From an uncultured Acidobacteriia bacterium (GTDB taxonomy: Bacteria > Acidobacteriota > Terriglobia > Bryobacterales > Bryobacteraceae): DNA of 64,000 bases. The notes under the pieces are model-generated. The model was given only the letters and a program-made list of their open reading frames with translations. It did no database searches and was not told where the DNA came from. The position numbers were made by a program, and so were the translations under genes. The stretch is taken from assembly GCA_903875575.1 (NCBI GenBank), contig CAIQWJ010000072.1, positions 38,300 to 102,299 on the forward strand, in the 5' to 3' direction. This document shows, piece after piece, positions 34,120-43,183 of this stretch; position 1 is the stretch's first letter, and every line of letters starts with the position of its first letter.

Positions 34120-35925
34120 TCATGACAACGCGTTGCCGATACTGCCAACCGGAACCTCCAGCGCGCTGGCCAGACGGCGCAGTCGTTCCGCACCGACCGG
34201 AGGCTCCGGCATCCACGGAATCACGGCAACGCGCGACGCAAGCCGATCCCGGACCTCCCTGATAAACGGCGCTTCTCTCTTCCCACGTTCCACCAGCACC
34301 GGGTCGCGGAAACCGTCGACGTGGAAGCTCTGATTGATCACCCAGGCGAACGGAACAATCCCGGCGCGCGCAAGGTCCGACTGGAGTCTGGCAGCTTCGT
34401 GGACAGGCGTCGCTTCCGGGAGGGTCACCAGGAGGATGTGGGTGAAGGCAGCATCCCGCAAACGGGGAAGAAGGTTTCGTACCGCCTCCGGCATGTCACT
34501 CGTCGTCCGCAAGACTTCGCGATGATAGGCTTCGGCGGAATCGAGCAGCAGCAGCGTGTGACCGGTCGGTGCCGTATCCAGAACCACGAACCCCTCAGTG
34601 CCTTCCGCAACTGCCTGGGCGAATGCCCGAAAAACGGCGATCTCCTCGGTGCAGGGTGAGCGGAGATCCTCCTCGAGGAGTGCTTTCCCCTCGGCAGTGA
34701 GGCTGGCACCCGCGGTATTCATGACCTCTGCCGTGTAACGCTGCGTCTCCACTCGCGGGTCGATGCGGCTGACCCGGAGGTGAGGCACCGCCCCGGCCAC
34801 AACCTCCGCCACATGAGCTGCGGGATCGGTAGTACTGAGATGGACCGAGTGACCACGGGAAGCCAACTCGACGGCAATTGCCGCCGCCACGGTCGTCTTT
34901 CCCACACCACCCTTGCCCATCGTCATGACAACACCCCGGCCTGCCCGTTCGATCTCCTCGATGAGATCGATCAGAGGCGGAGCCGATTCTATTCGCTGCA
35001 GAACGGTATTGGAAGCCCGCGTTGCCGGTTGTTCGTCTTCATACACTGAACGCAATCCGGCCACTCCCATGGGAGCCCTGGCCAACAGCGGGAAAACCGT
35101 TCGCGCCAGACCTGCCAAACCGGTGGGCATGTTGTCGATGGCCCGCTGTCCGCGCGCCTGCAGGGCCACAGCGGCCGGGTCGCCTCCATCTGTCGCGACG
35201 AAAACGGCATTTAACATCAGCCTCTGGCTGCCCACACCGAGAGCTGCGAGCTCCAAACGGGAACGCTCCGCTTCACGCAGCGCAGAAGGTTCGGGGCGGC
35301 TGACCAGGTAGAGGGTCGTGCGCCCGGGATCGGCAAGCGCGCCAATGCTCTGTTCGTAAAGGCTCTTCTGCGCATTAAGACCGGAAAGAGGACCCAGGCA
35401 CGAGGTACCTGTCGTGCTCTGATCCATGAACCCGCTCCACGCAGCCGGCAGTTTCAGCAAACGGAGGGTGTGCCCTGTGGGCGCGGTATCGAAGACAATA
35501 TGATCGAACTGGCTGGTAGCTCCAGGATCGCCAAGGAGTTTTGTGAATTCGTCGAAGGCGGCGATCTCAACCGTGCACGCCCCGGAGAGTTGCTCCTCCA
35601 TACTGGCTACCGCTGCATCGGGCAGGACGCCCCGATACGGGCCGACCACGCGTTCGCGATAAGCCCGGGCCGCAGCTTCCGGATCGATATTCAGCGCAAA
35701 CAGCCCCTACACTGCCGGAACAGGCCGCGGGGAATTGCCCAGGTCCACGCCAAGAACCTCGTCCAGATTCGATGCCGGATCGGTGCTCACAAGCAGAACC
35801 CGCTTGCCGCGATCGGCAAGTGCTACCGCAGTGGCACAGGCAAGCGACGTCTTTCCGACGCCGCCCTTTCCCGTGAAAAACAGGATGCGGGTTGCATCCG
35901 GCAGAACCGCATCAGATTGTTTCAT
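34120..35925 (-). pseudogene. arsA: arsA arsenical pump ATPase interrupted by an in-frame stop
   Basis: The frame 35925-34120 would encode ~601 aa but contains TAG at codon 73 (35709-35707); the reading frame is otherwise unbroken. The N-terminal piece (72 aa) has the first P-loop [11 protein letters not shown] and [13 protein letters not shown]. The rest resumes as ALNIDPEAAARAYRERVVG, DTAPTGHTLRLL, then the second half with [14 protein letters not shown] and STTDPAAHVAEVV. A C-to-T change of CAG to TAG would explain the stop. A GTG at 35649 could restart translation but would lack the first nucleotide site. ArsA powers arsenite efflux through ArsB/Acr3; no permease is present here. Confidence 0.9.
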
Positions 35926-35955
35926 ATTTTGGGTCCAGGTCGGCTCGGCGCGCTG

Positions 35956-36315
35956 TTAACAGCATCCTGAGCCAGATTTGCAGGAATTTCCTGAAAGGAC
36001 AGGCAAGCTGAGGGACTCGATCTTGGGCTGCAAGCCGGTCAAGCGTGCCAATTCATCGCGTTCGGGATAACGGCCCTTGCTGACGATGTTGTCGTTTACC
36101 AGAATCAAGGGCAGGCATGAGGTTCCATCCTGCGCCAGCGTTGCCTTCACCGCTGGATTCCCTGCAAACGCCTGCGGCTGCTGCGACAGATTGAATCGCT
36201 CCACGGCAATACCCTGATTCGCCAGCCAATGAAAATCTTCCGTGAACCTGGGCAGCACGGGATCTACCTGGGGACCACAAACGCCGGTGGAACAACACAT
36301 CGGTGGATCATACAC
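35956..36315 (-). CDS. arsD: ArsD arsenite metallochaperone
   Basis: 119 aa if started at GTG 36315. The core has VYDPPMCCSTGVCGPQVD with the As(III)-binding Cys triad, FHWLANQGIAVERFNLSQQPQAF and CLPLILVNDNIVSKGRYP, and a C-terminal Cys pair (GSGCC). The start is odd: homologues begin a few residues earlier, where this gene has ATC at 36330 preceded by GGAAGG, so the original ATG may have mutated to ATC; ATG 36300 is a further option. ArsD passes arsenite to ArsA, encoded 30 nt downstream but interrupted. Confidence 0.85.
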   Translation of the reverse strand: MYDPPMCCSTGVCGPQVDPVLPRFTEDFHWLANQGIAVERFNLSQQPQAFAGNPAVKATLAQDGTSCLPLILVNDNIVSKGRYPERDELARLTGLQPKIESLSLPVLSGNSCKSGSGCC

Positions 36316-36329
36316 CTGAAATTTTGTGA

Positions 36330-36372
36330 TTGTATTCGCCTTCCTGCTTCGATTATATTGGAAGTACAGAAT
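36330..36372 (+). promoter_or_regulatory. arsR promoter with partial dyad operator
   Basis: TTGTAT (36330-36335), an 18-nt spacer and TATATT (36354-36359). The -10 lies at the centre of an imperfect dyad, ATTC-TTCC on the left (36334, 36341) and GGAA-GAAT on the right (36360, 36369), a reasonable ArsR site between the divergent arsR and arsD genes. Confidence 0.5.
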
Positions 36373-36404
36373 CACAGCAATCTTTTTAAAACTGGAGGGT
36401 CCTG

Positions 36405-36776
36405 ATGGCACGAGTAAACAGGGTAGTGGAAACGACGGATCACACGGAGCGATACGCTGACATGTTCGCCGCCATGGGGACGGAGTCGCGCTTGCGCATC
36501 GTCCGCCTGCTGCTTTCCGCCCATCCGGATGGAATGGTCGTCGGCGACCTGATCGCTGAGTTGGGGATCCCGGCTTCGACCCTTTCCCACCATCTGGACA
36601 AGCTAAAAACTGAAGGAGTGGTCCGAATCCGCCGCGAGGGAACCTATCTCTGGTACAGCGCAAACGAGGAGGCCCTTCGGGACCTGTTGAGCTTTCTGTA
36701 CGCCGAATGCTGTACACGCAGTAAGGTTGTGAAACCCGAAAGCGTGGTGCAAACCTGTCCGAAGTGCTCATGCTGA
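36405..36776 (+). CDS. arsR: ArsR-family arsenite-responsive repressor
   Basis: 123 aa. Winged helix with recognition helix around GIPASTLSHHLDKLKTEGVV. Cysteines cluster at the C-terminus: ECC (102-103) and CPKCSC (118, 121, 123), fitting the ArsR class that senses As(III) through C-terminal rather than alpha3 cysteines. GGAGGG lies 5 nt before ATG 36405. Divergent from arsD; it should repress both directions and be released by arsenite. Confidence 0.92.
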   Translation: MARVNRVVETTDHTERYADMFAAMGTESRLRIVRLLLSAHPDGMVVGDLIAELGIPASTLSHHLDKLKTEGVVRIRREGTYLWYSANEEALRDLLSFLYAECCTRSKVVKPESVVQTCPKCSC

Positions 36777-36994
36777 ACACTTCTGGTTCCTGCACCGCAA
36801 ATACCCCGCGCAGCCAGATGGCTGAAGGCCTGATTCGTCATGAGGGGGGCGATGCAGTTGAGGTTGACCGCCGAAGTGGCACGGATTCGCTCACCACCAG
36901 TACCCTCGGGCACTTTCCGCAGCAAACACGACCACTCGGGCATGGATATTCTCCCGTAATTTGCGAAATGCATGCAGCCGCTCTTGTCCCGTAA
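36770..36994 (+). pseudogene. arsC: Arsenate reductase (ArsC, LMW-phosphatase type) remnant
   Basis: Overlaps the arsR stop by 7 nt (ATGCTGA). The CX5R loop survives as CTANTPRS followed by QMAEGLIRHEGGDAVEV, a clear LMW-phosphatase/ArsC start. After about 37 codons the similarity is lost and the frame ends at 36994, so the downstream catalytic Cys helices and Asp are missing. Only the first third of the gene remains. Confidence 0.75.
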
Positions 36995-37159
36995 CAAGCG
37001 CTTATACGACGGAAATGAGCGCGGAACAACGCAACTCCCGTAACGCCGGCACCAGGAGCGAAACACCCAGCAGGATCAGCCCCCCGAAACGGGTGACCTT
37101 GTCCCCTGATCCCGAGGCGATCCACCCGACACGAAGATTCGTGACGATTTCGAAGAACG

Positions 37160-37357
37160 AGACAGAATGCCGAACGATTGGCGGGCGTCGATTATCCGAT
37201 CATAGTTGGGGACCAGGAATACCAGAGCAACATCCGATTCCATGAATACCTGACGCGCATCGGCGTCAAACATAAATTCGCCGTCCTGCCTGGATTCGGC
37301 CGCTACGGAACCGGGACACCGTTCCTTTCGGCGTTCCTCGCAAAGAACGGCCGCTGA
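37160..37357 (+). pseudogene. C-terminal fragment of an alpha/beta-hydrolase esterase
   Basis: A frame ending at TGA 37357 reads DYPIIVGDQEYQSNIRFHEYL, then KHKFAVLPGFG, like the C-terminus of acidobacterial esterases (VGDQEYQ.NVRFHEYLT and LPG.GH); the catalytic His expected after LPGxG is missing. No start codon or N-terminal part is present. The ORF track does not list it. The ~165 nt before it hold no recognisable gene. Confidence 0.55.
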
Positions 37358-37385
37358 TGGTCTCCCGGCTACGCCCCACCCTCGC

Positions 37386-38768
37386 TCAGAAAAACGTATA
37401 GTACGGCTGATCCTTCGCCTCGCGCTGAATCATCAGCGCCAGTTCGCGGGCGTGGTAATCGCCCCACATGGACGATTCCCCGTTGGCAATCTTCTGGCCA
37501 GGTTGTTTGTGGTCCCAACCATTGGGCTGATGGTAAATGGAATGCAGAATCAATCCCTGATGTGCCGGACTGGTGGATAGATATGGTTCCGCAAAAAGAT
37601 GCTTCGCAATCGTGAAAGCGGCCTGCCGGTAGGTTGTGCCCTCACGCTGGCGCGCTGTAGCCTGGAGATAATTACCATAGCGCAGCAAACCCTGCGCCGC
37701 GATTGCGGCAGCGGAGCTATCGATGGGTTCATGGTCGTTAAAAGGCTCTGACGCACGCGAAGCCCAGTCCCCCAGCTTATGCAGATCGGGCGCTCCCGTA
37801 TCCCAGTAGGGAATCCCGTCGGTGGGGGTATGGGCGAGCCAGAAGGAAGCGGCAGCGGACGCGACGACTTCGAAGGCCTGCAACAACTCGCGCTTGCCTC
37901 CATAGAGCGCGAGCGCGACCTCACTCTGGGATTCCAGGAACTCGAGTTGTTCGGCGTAACCGCACAGAATCCAGGCCTGGCCGCGGGTCCACGTGCTGAA
38001 AGGCGAGTAACCCTGCTGCGTGGAAGCGCAGCGGTAGGCGCGGTTGTTCAGATCGAAGATCGATTCGTGAACCACGCGGCCCCGATGATCGGGGGTATCG
38101 AAAGAATCGCGACCAGCCCCGTAGTAGACGTTCCAGCGCGCGGTGGCGGCGGCGTGCTGCAGCGCGCGGCGCAGCAGGTCGATGGCTTCGTCGCCTTCCG
38201 CCATCAGGCGATGGCCCAGTTGATGCGCGACGACGAGAGCGCGCATGGAGCGAATGGTATCGCTGAAAAGCGAATGCGGGCCGTTGAAAGAATAGACGTA
38301 GCCAAGATCCGGCGTGAGTTGCGTCCAGCGCGCTGCCTGCACGGCACCGGACACTTTCAGCGCCATCTCATAGAAGCGCATTTCCCAGTCGCTGGCCGGA
38401 ATGCGGCCTTCCAGCATCAGCCGCCGCAGATTGCCATAAGTGCTGACGTTATTGAAGCCGTGGTCATGCACGCCGATGTGGGAGACGTGCAGCGCCATGA
38501 GTTCCACCACCTTGCCGCGGGCTGCCGCGAGAAATTCAGTATCGCCGGTGGCGTCGAACTGCAGAATCGCGGAGCCGTACTGAAAGCCCTGCGTCCATTC
38601 GGTCCAGCCGCGGGATGCGTATTTACCGGCGACTGTGAAGACCGGTGAGCCGTTGGCAGGCTGCCACGTACGTTCAATATCGCGGACCTTAGCGGCGGAA
38701 AGTTCGTGGACTCTTTCGACGGCGGGGAGCAGAGAGGCCGCGGTCAGGGAGGTATCGATTTTGAGCAT
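37386..38768 (-). CDS. GH88-like unsaturated glucuronyl/rhamnogalacturonyl hydrolase
   Basis: 460 aa, no signal peptide, so cytoplasmic. The (alpha/alpha)6-barrel family pattern is visible: RGWTEWTQGFQYGSAIL, VHDHGFNNVSTYGN and TWTRGQAWILCGYAEQLEF, with Asp residues in the expected places. It would hydrolyse unsaturated uronic-acid ends left by polysaccharide lyases. The SDR gene starts 4 nt upstream in the same direction, so the pair is co-transcribed, possibly handling the released sugar acid. No lyase or transporter is near. Confidence 0.82.
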   Translation of the reverse strand: MLKIDTSLTAASLLPAVERVHELSAAKVRDIERTWQPANGSPVFTVAGKYASRGWTEWTQGFQYGSAILQFDATGDTEFLAAARGKVVELMALHVSHIGVHDHGFNNVSTYGNLRRLMLEGRIPASDWEMRFYEMALKVSGAVQAARWTQLTPDLGYVYSFNGPHSLFSDTIRSMRALVVAHQLGHRLMAEGDEAIDLLRRALQHAAATARWNVYYGAGRDSFDTPDHRGRVVHESIFDLNNRAYRCASTQQGYSPFSTWTRGQAWILCGYAEQLEFLESQSEVALALYGGKRELLQAFEVVASAAASFWLAHTPTDGIPYWDTGAPDLHKLGDWASRASEPFNDHEPIDSSAAAIAAQGLLRYGNYLQATARQREGTTYRQAAFTIAKHLFAEPYLSTSPAHQGLILHSIYHQPNGWDHKQPGQKIANGESSMWGDYHARELALMIQREAKDQPYYTFF

Positions 38769-38772
38769 GAGG

Positions 38773-39555
38773 TTAGAGTCTTCGCAGGTTGAACCCGCCG
38801 TCGATGGGGATGACCGCGCCGGTGGAGAACGGGAAATAATCCCTGAGAATAGCTTCCACCGCTAAGCCGACGTCTTCGGGCAAACCCCATCGCATTTGCG
38901 GCACCAGACCGTTCGATATCAGGTCATCGTACTTGCCTTTCACGCCGGCAGTCATATCCGTATCCATGATGCCGGGGCGCAGTTCAAAGACCTGCACGCC
39001 ATGGGCGGCGAGTCGCGTCGACCAAAGCTGAGCGGACATGGCGAGTCCGGCCTTGGCGATGCAGTATTCGCCACGATTCACGGATGCGGTGTCGGCGGAA
39101 ATCGAACTGATGAAGATCAGCTTGTAGGGCCGCCCGGCAGAAGGGTTCGCGAGCCAGTGCTGCGCGACGAGTTGAGAGAGAAAATGGGGCCCCTTCAGAT
39201 TCACGGAAAGCAGGCGGTCGAAGCTTTCTTCAGACGTGCCAGTGAGGTCGGCCCGGACCGTGGGCGCAATGCCCGCATTGTTGACCAGCGCGTCGAGCCG
39301 GCCGAAAGTCTCAAGAGTGGTGTCGAACAGGGCAGCGCGATCGGCGGCGACGGCAATATCGCCGGCGATGGGAACAAATCGTTGGAGAGGGCTGACGGCC
39401 TGGGCCTGACAGAGAGCGACAGTTTCGAGTGCTGCGTCCCGATTGGTTGAGTAGTGAATGGCGACGTGAAAGCCGCAGCGGCTGCAGGCTTGAGCGATAC
39501 CGCGCCCGAGTCCGCGGCTGGCACCGGTCACCAGAACGGCGGGCGTAGAGTCCAT
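38773..39555 (-). CDS. Short-chain dehydrogenase/reductase
   Basis: 260 aa from ATG 39555; the track's longer N-terminus is not typical. Nucleotide site TGASRGLGRG, NNAG motif (LVNNAGIAP), catalytic Ser in FISSIS and the YxxxK pair in GEYCIAKAG. Classical SDR, annotated in relatives as 3-oxoacyl-ACP reductase-like, but the link with the GH88 gene (4-nt gap) suggests a sugar or uronate-derived ketone substrate. Confidence 0.9.
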   Translation of the reverse strand: MDSTPAVLVTGASRGLGRGIAQACSRCGFHVAIHYSTNRDAALETVALCQAQAVSPLQRFVPIAGDIAVAADRAALFDTTLETFGRLDALVNNAGIAPTVRADLTGTSEESFDRLLSVNLKGPHFLSQLVAQHWLANPSAGRPYKLIFISSISADTASVNRGEYCIAKAGLAMSAQLWSTRLAAHGVQVFELRPGIMDTDMTAGVKGKYDDLISNGLVPQMRWGLPEDVGLAVEAILRDYFPFSTGAVIPIDGGFNLRRL

Positions 39556-39750
39556 GAGAAGAATTATATCGGAGGGCGTTGAATACGAAGCCCTGCCGAT
39601 GCCCTTTTCAGGCCGCCTGGTCATAGTGACCGACACACTGGTCCGACCATTCGCCATCCGCGATCCAGAGTGAGATACGATCTATACTGCTGACTCAACG
39701 CATCCCCGTCGTGTGCGGGGGCGCGGGGCTTCCGCAATCAGGAGCTTCCA

Positions 39751-41022
39751 ATGAAATTCACGCTTCTGACTCTCGTCCTTTTGCCCGTTCTGGCGGGCAT
39801 ACCCGCCATGGCGCAGCCACCTCAGGGGGCTCCGGCAGGCCGTGGAGCACCACCCGCTGTCGAGATAGACAAGACAGCGCCCACAGAGGACTTCAAGCCA
39901 TCCTCACTGAACCAGCCAGGCAAACAATATCCCGAGGTCAACTCGCAGAGGCGCGTTCGCACGCAACTGCGGGCGCCGAACGCTCAAACGGTGCTGATCG
40001 ATATGGGCGGCGTTCGCTATCCCATGACGAAAGGCGAGAACGGCGTCTGGACTGGCGTCACCAACGCCCAGGACGAAGGCTTCCATTATTACCAGCTCAA
40101 TGTCGACGGCGTCTCCATCCCGGATCCGGGCTCGCAGATTTTCTACGGTTCGAGCCGCTGGGGCGGTGCCGTGGAGGTTCCGGCCCACGACCAGGATTTC
40201 TATGCTCTAAAGAATGTTCCCCACGGTCAACTGCGCGAAGTCCACTATTTTTCAAAGGTCGCGAACGCCACGCTGCAATCCTACGTCTACACTCCGCCGG
40301 ATTATGAAAAGGGCGCGAAGCGCTACCCTGTGCTCTAACTGCAGCACGGTGCCGGCGAAGATGAACATGGCTGGGGCGGTCAGGGGTTTGCGGGGCTGAT
40401 CATGGACAACCTGATCGCGGAAGGCAAAGCGAAGCCCTTCCTCATCGTAATCAGCAATAGCTACCTTGTTACGGGCGGAGCTGGCGCGGGGCGTGGACCA
40501 GGGCCGGGTGCGGTGCCTGGCTCGGGTCGCGGGCCGGCACCGGCAGGCGCTCCGGGCGGCTCGGGCCGTGGCGGCTTCGGTCGCGGCGGTCCCATGGCAA
40601 TGAGCGATACCCCGTTTGAGCACGCTCTGATCGAAGACATCATCCCGTTTATCGATGCCAATTTCCGCACGCTGGCGGATCAGCCGCATCGCGGTCTGGC
40701 AGGTCTCTCGATGGGAGGCATGATCACGCACGGCATCACGCTGGCCCACATGGACAAGTTTTCCCACATCGGCATGTTCAGCGGCGGCAGTATCGCCACA
40801 TCGGAAATCAAAGACATGGCCGATTTCAAGAAGAAGGTTAAGTTGTTATTTGTGAGCTACGGGAGCCGCGAGCCGGGATCGGCCGGCGGTCAGACAGCCG
40901 TCGAGGCTCTGAAGAAAGAGGGAGTCAACAGCGTCGCTTATGAATCGCCGCTGACGGCTCACGAATGGCAGAGCTGGCGGCGAAGCCTGCACGAGTTCGC
41001 ACAGCTGGCGTTTCAGAAGTAG
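39751..41022 (+). pseudogene. Exported CE1-like esterase interrupted by an in-frame TAA
   Basis: The frame 39751-41022 (423 codons) has TAA at 40336-40338, codon 196, inside the conserved YPVL(Y)LQHGAGEDEHGW, where Tyr is expected; TAC/TAT to TAA is one change. Upstream: AGGAG before the ATG, a signal peptide (LLTLVLLPVLAGIPAMAQ) and an E-set/CBM48-like domain. Downstream: the esterase core with the nucleophile GLSMGG (Ser ~320) and a C-terminal His (TAHEWQSWR). A Gly/Arg-rich insert lies at ~241-284. Everything else is intact, so the mutation is recent or a sequencing error. Confidence 0.88.
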
Positions 41023-41092
41023 GAAAGCTGAACAGCGGCGGGTGAGCCGACGGGGAACTCTCCCCTGGTTCGTCCGCCGCACACGCGGTCAG

Positions 41093-43096
41093 CTACCAGG
41101 TGCCGCCGGAAAGCTTCCGGGGAACAAGGTAAGTCAACCGCCAGCCACAAATCAGGAGTCCTCCGGTCGCGAGCAGAGAGATCGCCAGCAAAACCTGGCC
41201 CATTCGGTTCGCGACCGGAGTATCAAACCGCATCTCGATTAAGTGATTACCCGGACCGGGGTCAATCAACATGAAACCCAGCGTCTGCTCGGGACGGATC
41301 GGCAGTTGTTTTCCGTTTTCGTAAGCCCGCCACTCCGGATCATAAGTTTCCTGCAACAGCACAACCTGTCCGGCGGCAACATTCGCGTTGATACGCACGG
41401 CGTCGAAGCCGGACCATGTAACAGATGTCTCCGGTTGTGGAGCTTCGATCACGGAAACATAGTTTTTCAATGCCTCAACGTCGACTCCGCTCGTCATCGC
41501 GACCGTTGCCATGATCTTCGCGCGGTCCACCACCCGACCGATGCTCCTGTAAATACGCGGAATCCGGTAGATCGCCGTCCCATGCTGATCGTCAAAGATC
41601 GTCGGGACCAGCCCCCGGAACTTCCCTGCAAAATTGTAGTCGTGATAAACCTCAGGCGAAGTGGCGTCGGGAACAATCACCGCGGAAGTTCCCAGCGCCT
41701 GCAGCCATAACACCGAAATATCGCCGCGATCGTGATGATAGATCTGGTAAACCGAAGCCGGGAGCCCCTGATTGAGCATTCCCTGATCCGAGCCTCCCAT
41801 GGTTTGCGGAAGATCAAACCAGGCATCGTACCAAAACCGGATGGACCCGGATGCCATGACCCGCTCGCCGGGCAGGTTCGAAGCCACCCACTTTGCGATG
41901 CGCCGTTCGTACTGATCTTCCCAGCTCGCCGCACGCGGAAAAGGGGAATAGGCGTGTTGCAGATAAACCCGGGCCGGAATGAACATCACCACCGTGAGGA
42001 CCGCCGCAACAATTCTCAGGCGAGGCAACTTCCAGAGCGCTGTGATCAGCAGCACCATGAGCAGCAATAGCGCCATATCCATCTCGGGCGACAGGCGAAC
42101 CGGGTCCCCCACAACCCGCACACTGAACCAGAGCGCGGCGAGAACGTCCACCGTGAAGATCAGCGCGGCGCCCGTTACAAACACAGCCCAGCTGCGGTCC
42201 GGCCTGCGGTTCGCCAGCCGGTAACTGGCGAGGCAGAATAAGAGAATCGCCCCGGCCATGAAGAGCCTGGCCATCGGATCGGCGGGTGCCGAAACCCACT
42301 TCAGATTCATCAGCGTGACGCGGACATAGGAAGGTGTCAGCCAGAATGCCGAGAGCCCCCAGGTCAGTGCAACAATTCCCCCGGCGCGCGCCAGCACCAA
42401 CCGATCCCGCAGACCGAGCCACACTGCCCATATCACAATCGGAAAACTTATGGCGAGCGACGTGGCACCGTAGAAATTGTTGGCAACAGTAGCCGCGCAC
42501 AGCACGGCAGCCAGAGCCAGGGCGGCCGGCCGCCACGTTCGCAACGCCACAAACGACGCGGCCAAAGCCGCCGGCAGAACTGACAACGCCGAAATATGCG
42601 GACCTTCGCCATACGTCATGAGCACGTGCAGCCGTTGTGGAATCATCCAGGGACTGTCATTCCCCAGGGCGCGGGACAGGATCAGGCACGGCGACAGTAG
42701 TGCCACGGCCACTGCGGAAAGCCAGGCACCTGCCCGGGACCGGCTACCGACCATCACCAGCCAGTACACCGACACCAAACCGAAGACATAAAGCAGCCCG
42801 ATGTAAATGTGATAGCCCTTCGCCGTGGAAGCGTGCCCGAGCAGAGCGATCAGCGCGGTTCCGTAGCGGACCGCGGGCGGATAAATGTAATCGAAACGCG
42901 TACCGCAATACCAGAGCGGCTGCCAGTTGGGATGCGGCAGACTCCCCGCGAGCATTCGCGCGTCCGCGATGAACGTACTCTCAATCGAAGACCAGTTATC
43001 CAGATACTTGACTTTGAAGACCGGACCGATCAGGGCGATGCCGAGCAGCGTCAGCAGCAAAGTGTCGACTGTCTTGCGGTATCGTGTCGGCTTCAT
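41093..43096 (-). CDS. Large multi-pass membrane protein, GT-C/YfhO-like
   Basis: 667 aa from ATG 43096 (the track uses GTG 43129). About 11-12 hydrophobic helices in the first ~430 residues, then a soluble region and a last helix (MGQVLLAISLLATGGLLICG) near the C-terminus. The first loop, with DARMLAGSLPHPNWQPLWY and FDYIYPP, resembles the first periplasmic loop of GT-C glycosyltransferases; the C-terminal part (LLQETYDPEWRAYENGKQL) resembles YfhO-type proteins. A lipid-linked sugar transfer role is plausible but unproven. Confidence 0.7.
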   Translation of the reverse strand: MKPTRYRKTVDTLLLTLLGIALIGPVFKVKYLDNWSSIESTFIADARMLAGSLPHPNWQPLWYCGTRFDYIYPPAVRYGTALIALLGHASTAKGYHIYIGLLYVFGLVSVYWLVMVGSRSRAGAWLSAVAVALLSPCLILSRALGNDSPWMIPQRLHVLMTYGEGPHISALSVLPAALAASFVALRTWRPAALALAAVLCAATVANNFYGATSLAISFPIVIWAVWLGLRDRLVLARAGGIVALTWGLSAFWLTPSYVRVTLMNLKWVSAPADPMARLFMAGAILLFCLASYRLANRRPDRSWAVFVTGAALIFTVDVLAALWFSVRVVGDPVRLSPEMDMALLLLMVLLITALWKLPRLRIVAAVLTVVMFIPARVYLQHAYSPFPRAASWEDQYERRIAKWVASNLPGERVMASGSIRFWYDAWFDLPQTMGGSDQGMLNQGLPASVYQIYHHDRGDISVLWLQALGTSAVIVPDATSPEVYHDYNFAGKFRGLVPTIFDDQHGTAIYRIPRIYRSIGRVVDRAKIMATVAMTSGVDVEALKNYVSVIEAPQPETSVTWSGFDAVRINANVAAGQVVLLQETYDPEWRAYENGKQLPIRPEQTLGFMLIDPGPGNHLIEMRFDTPVANRMGQVLLAISLLATGGLLICGWRLTYLVPRKLSGGTW

Positions 43097-43183
43097 TGCG
43101 GCAGCGCGGCCTGAATAAGCAAGTACCACGATACCCCTTCGCTTCGCCCCGTTTTCCGACGAGCGCTGTCAGATAATGGCCAC

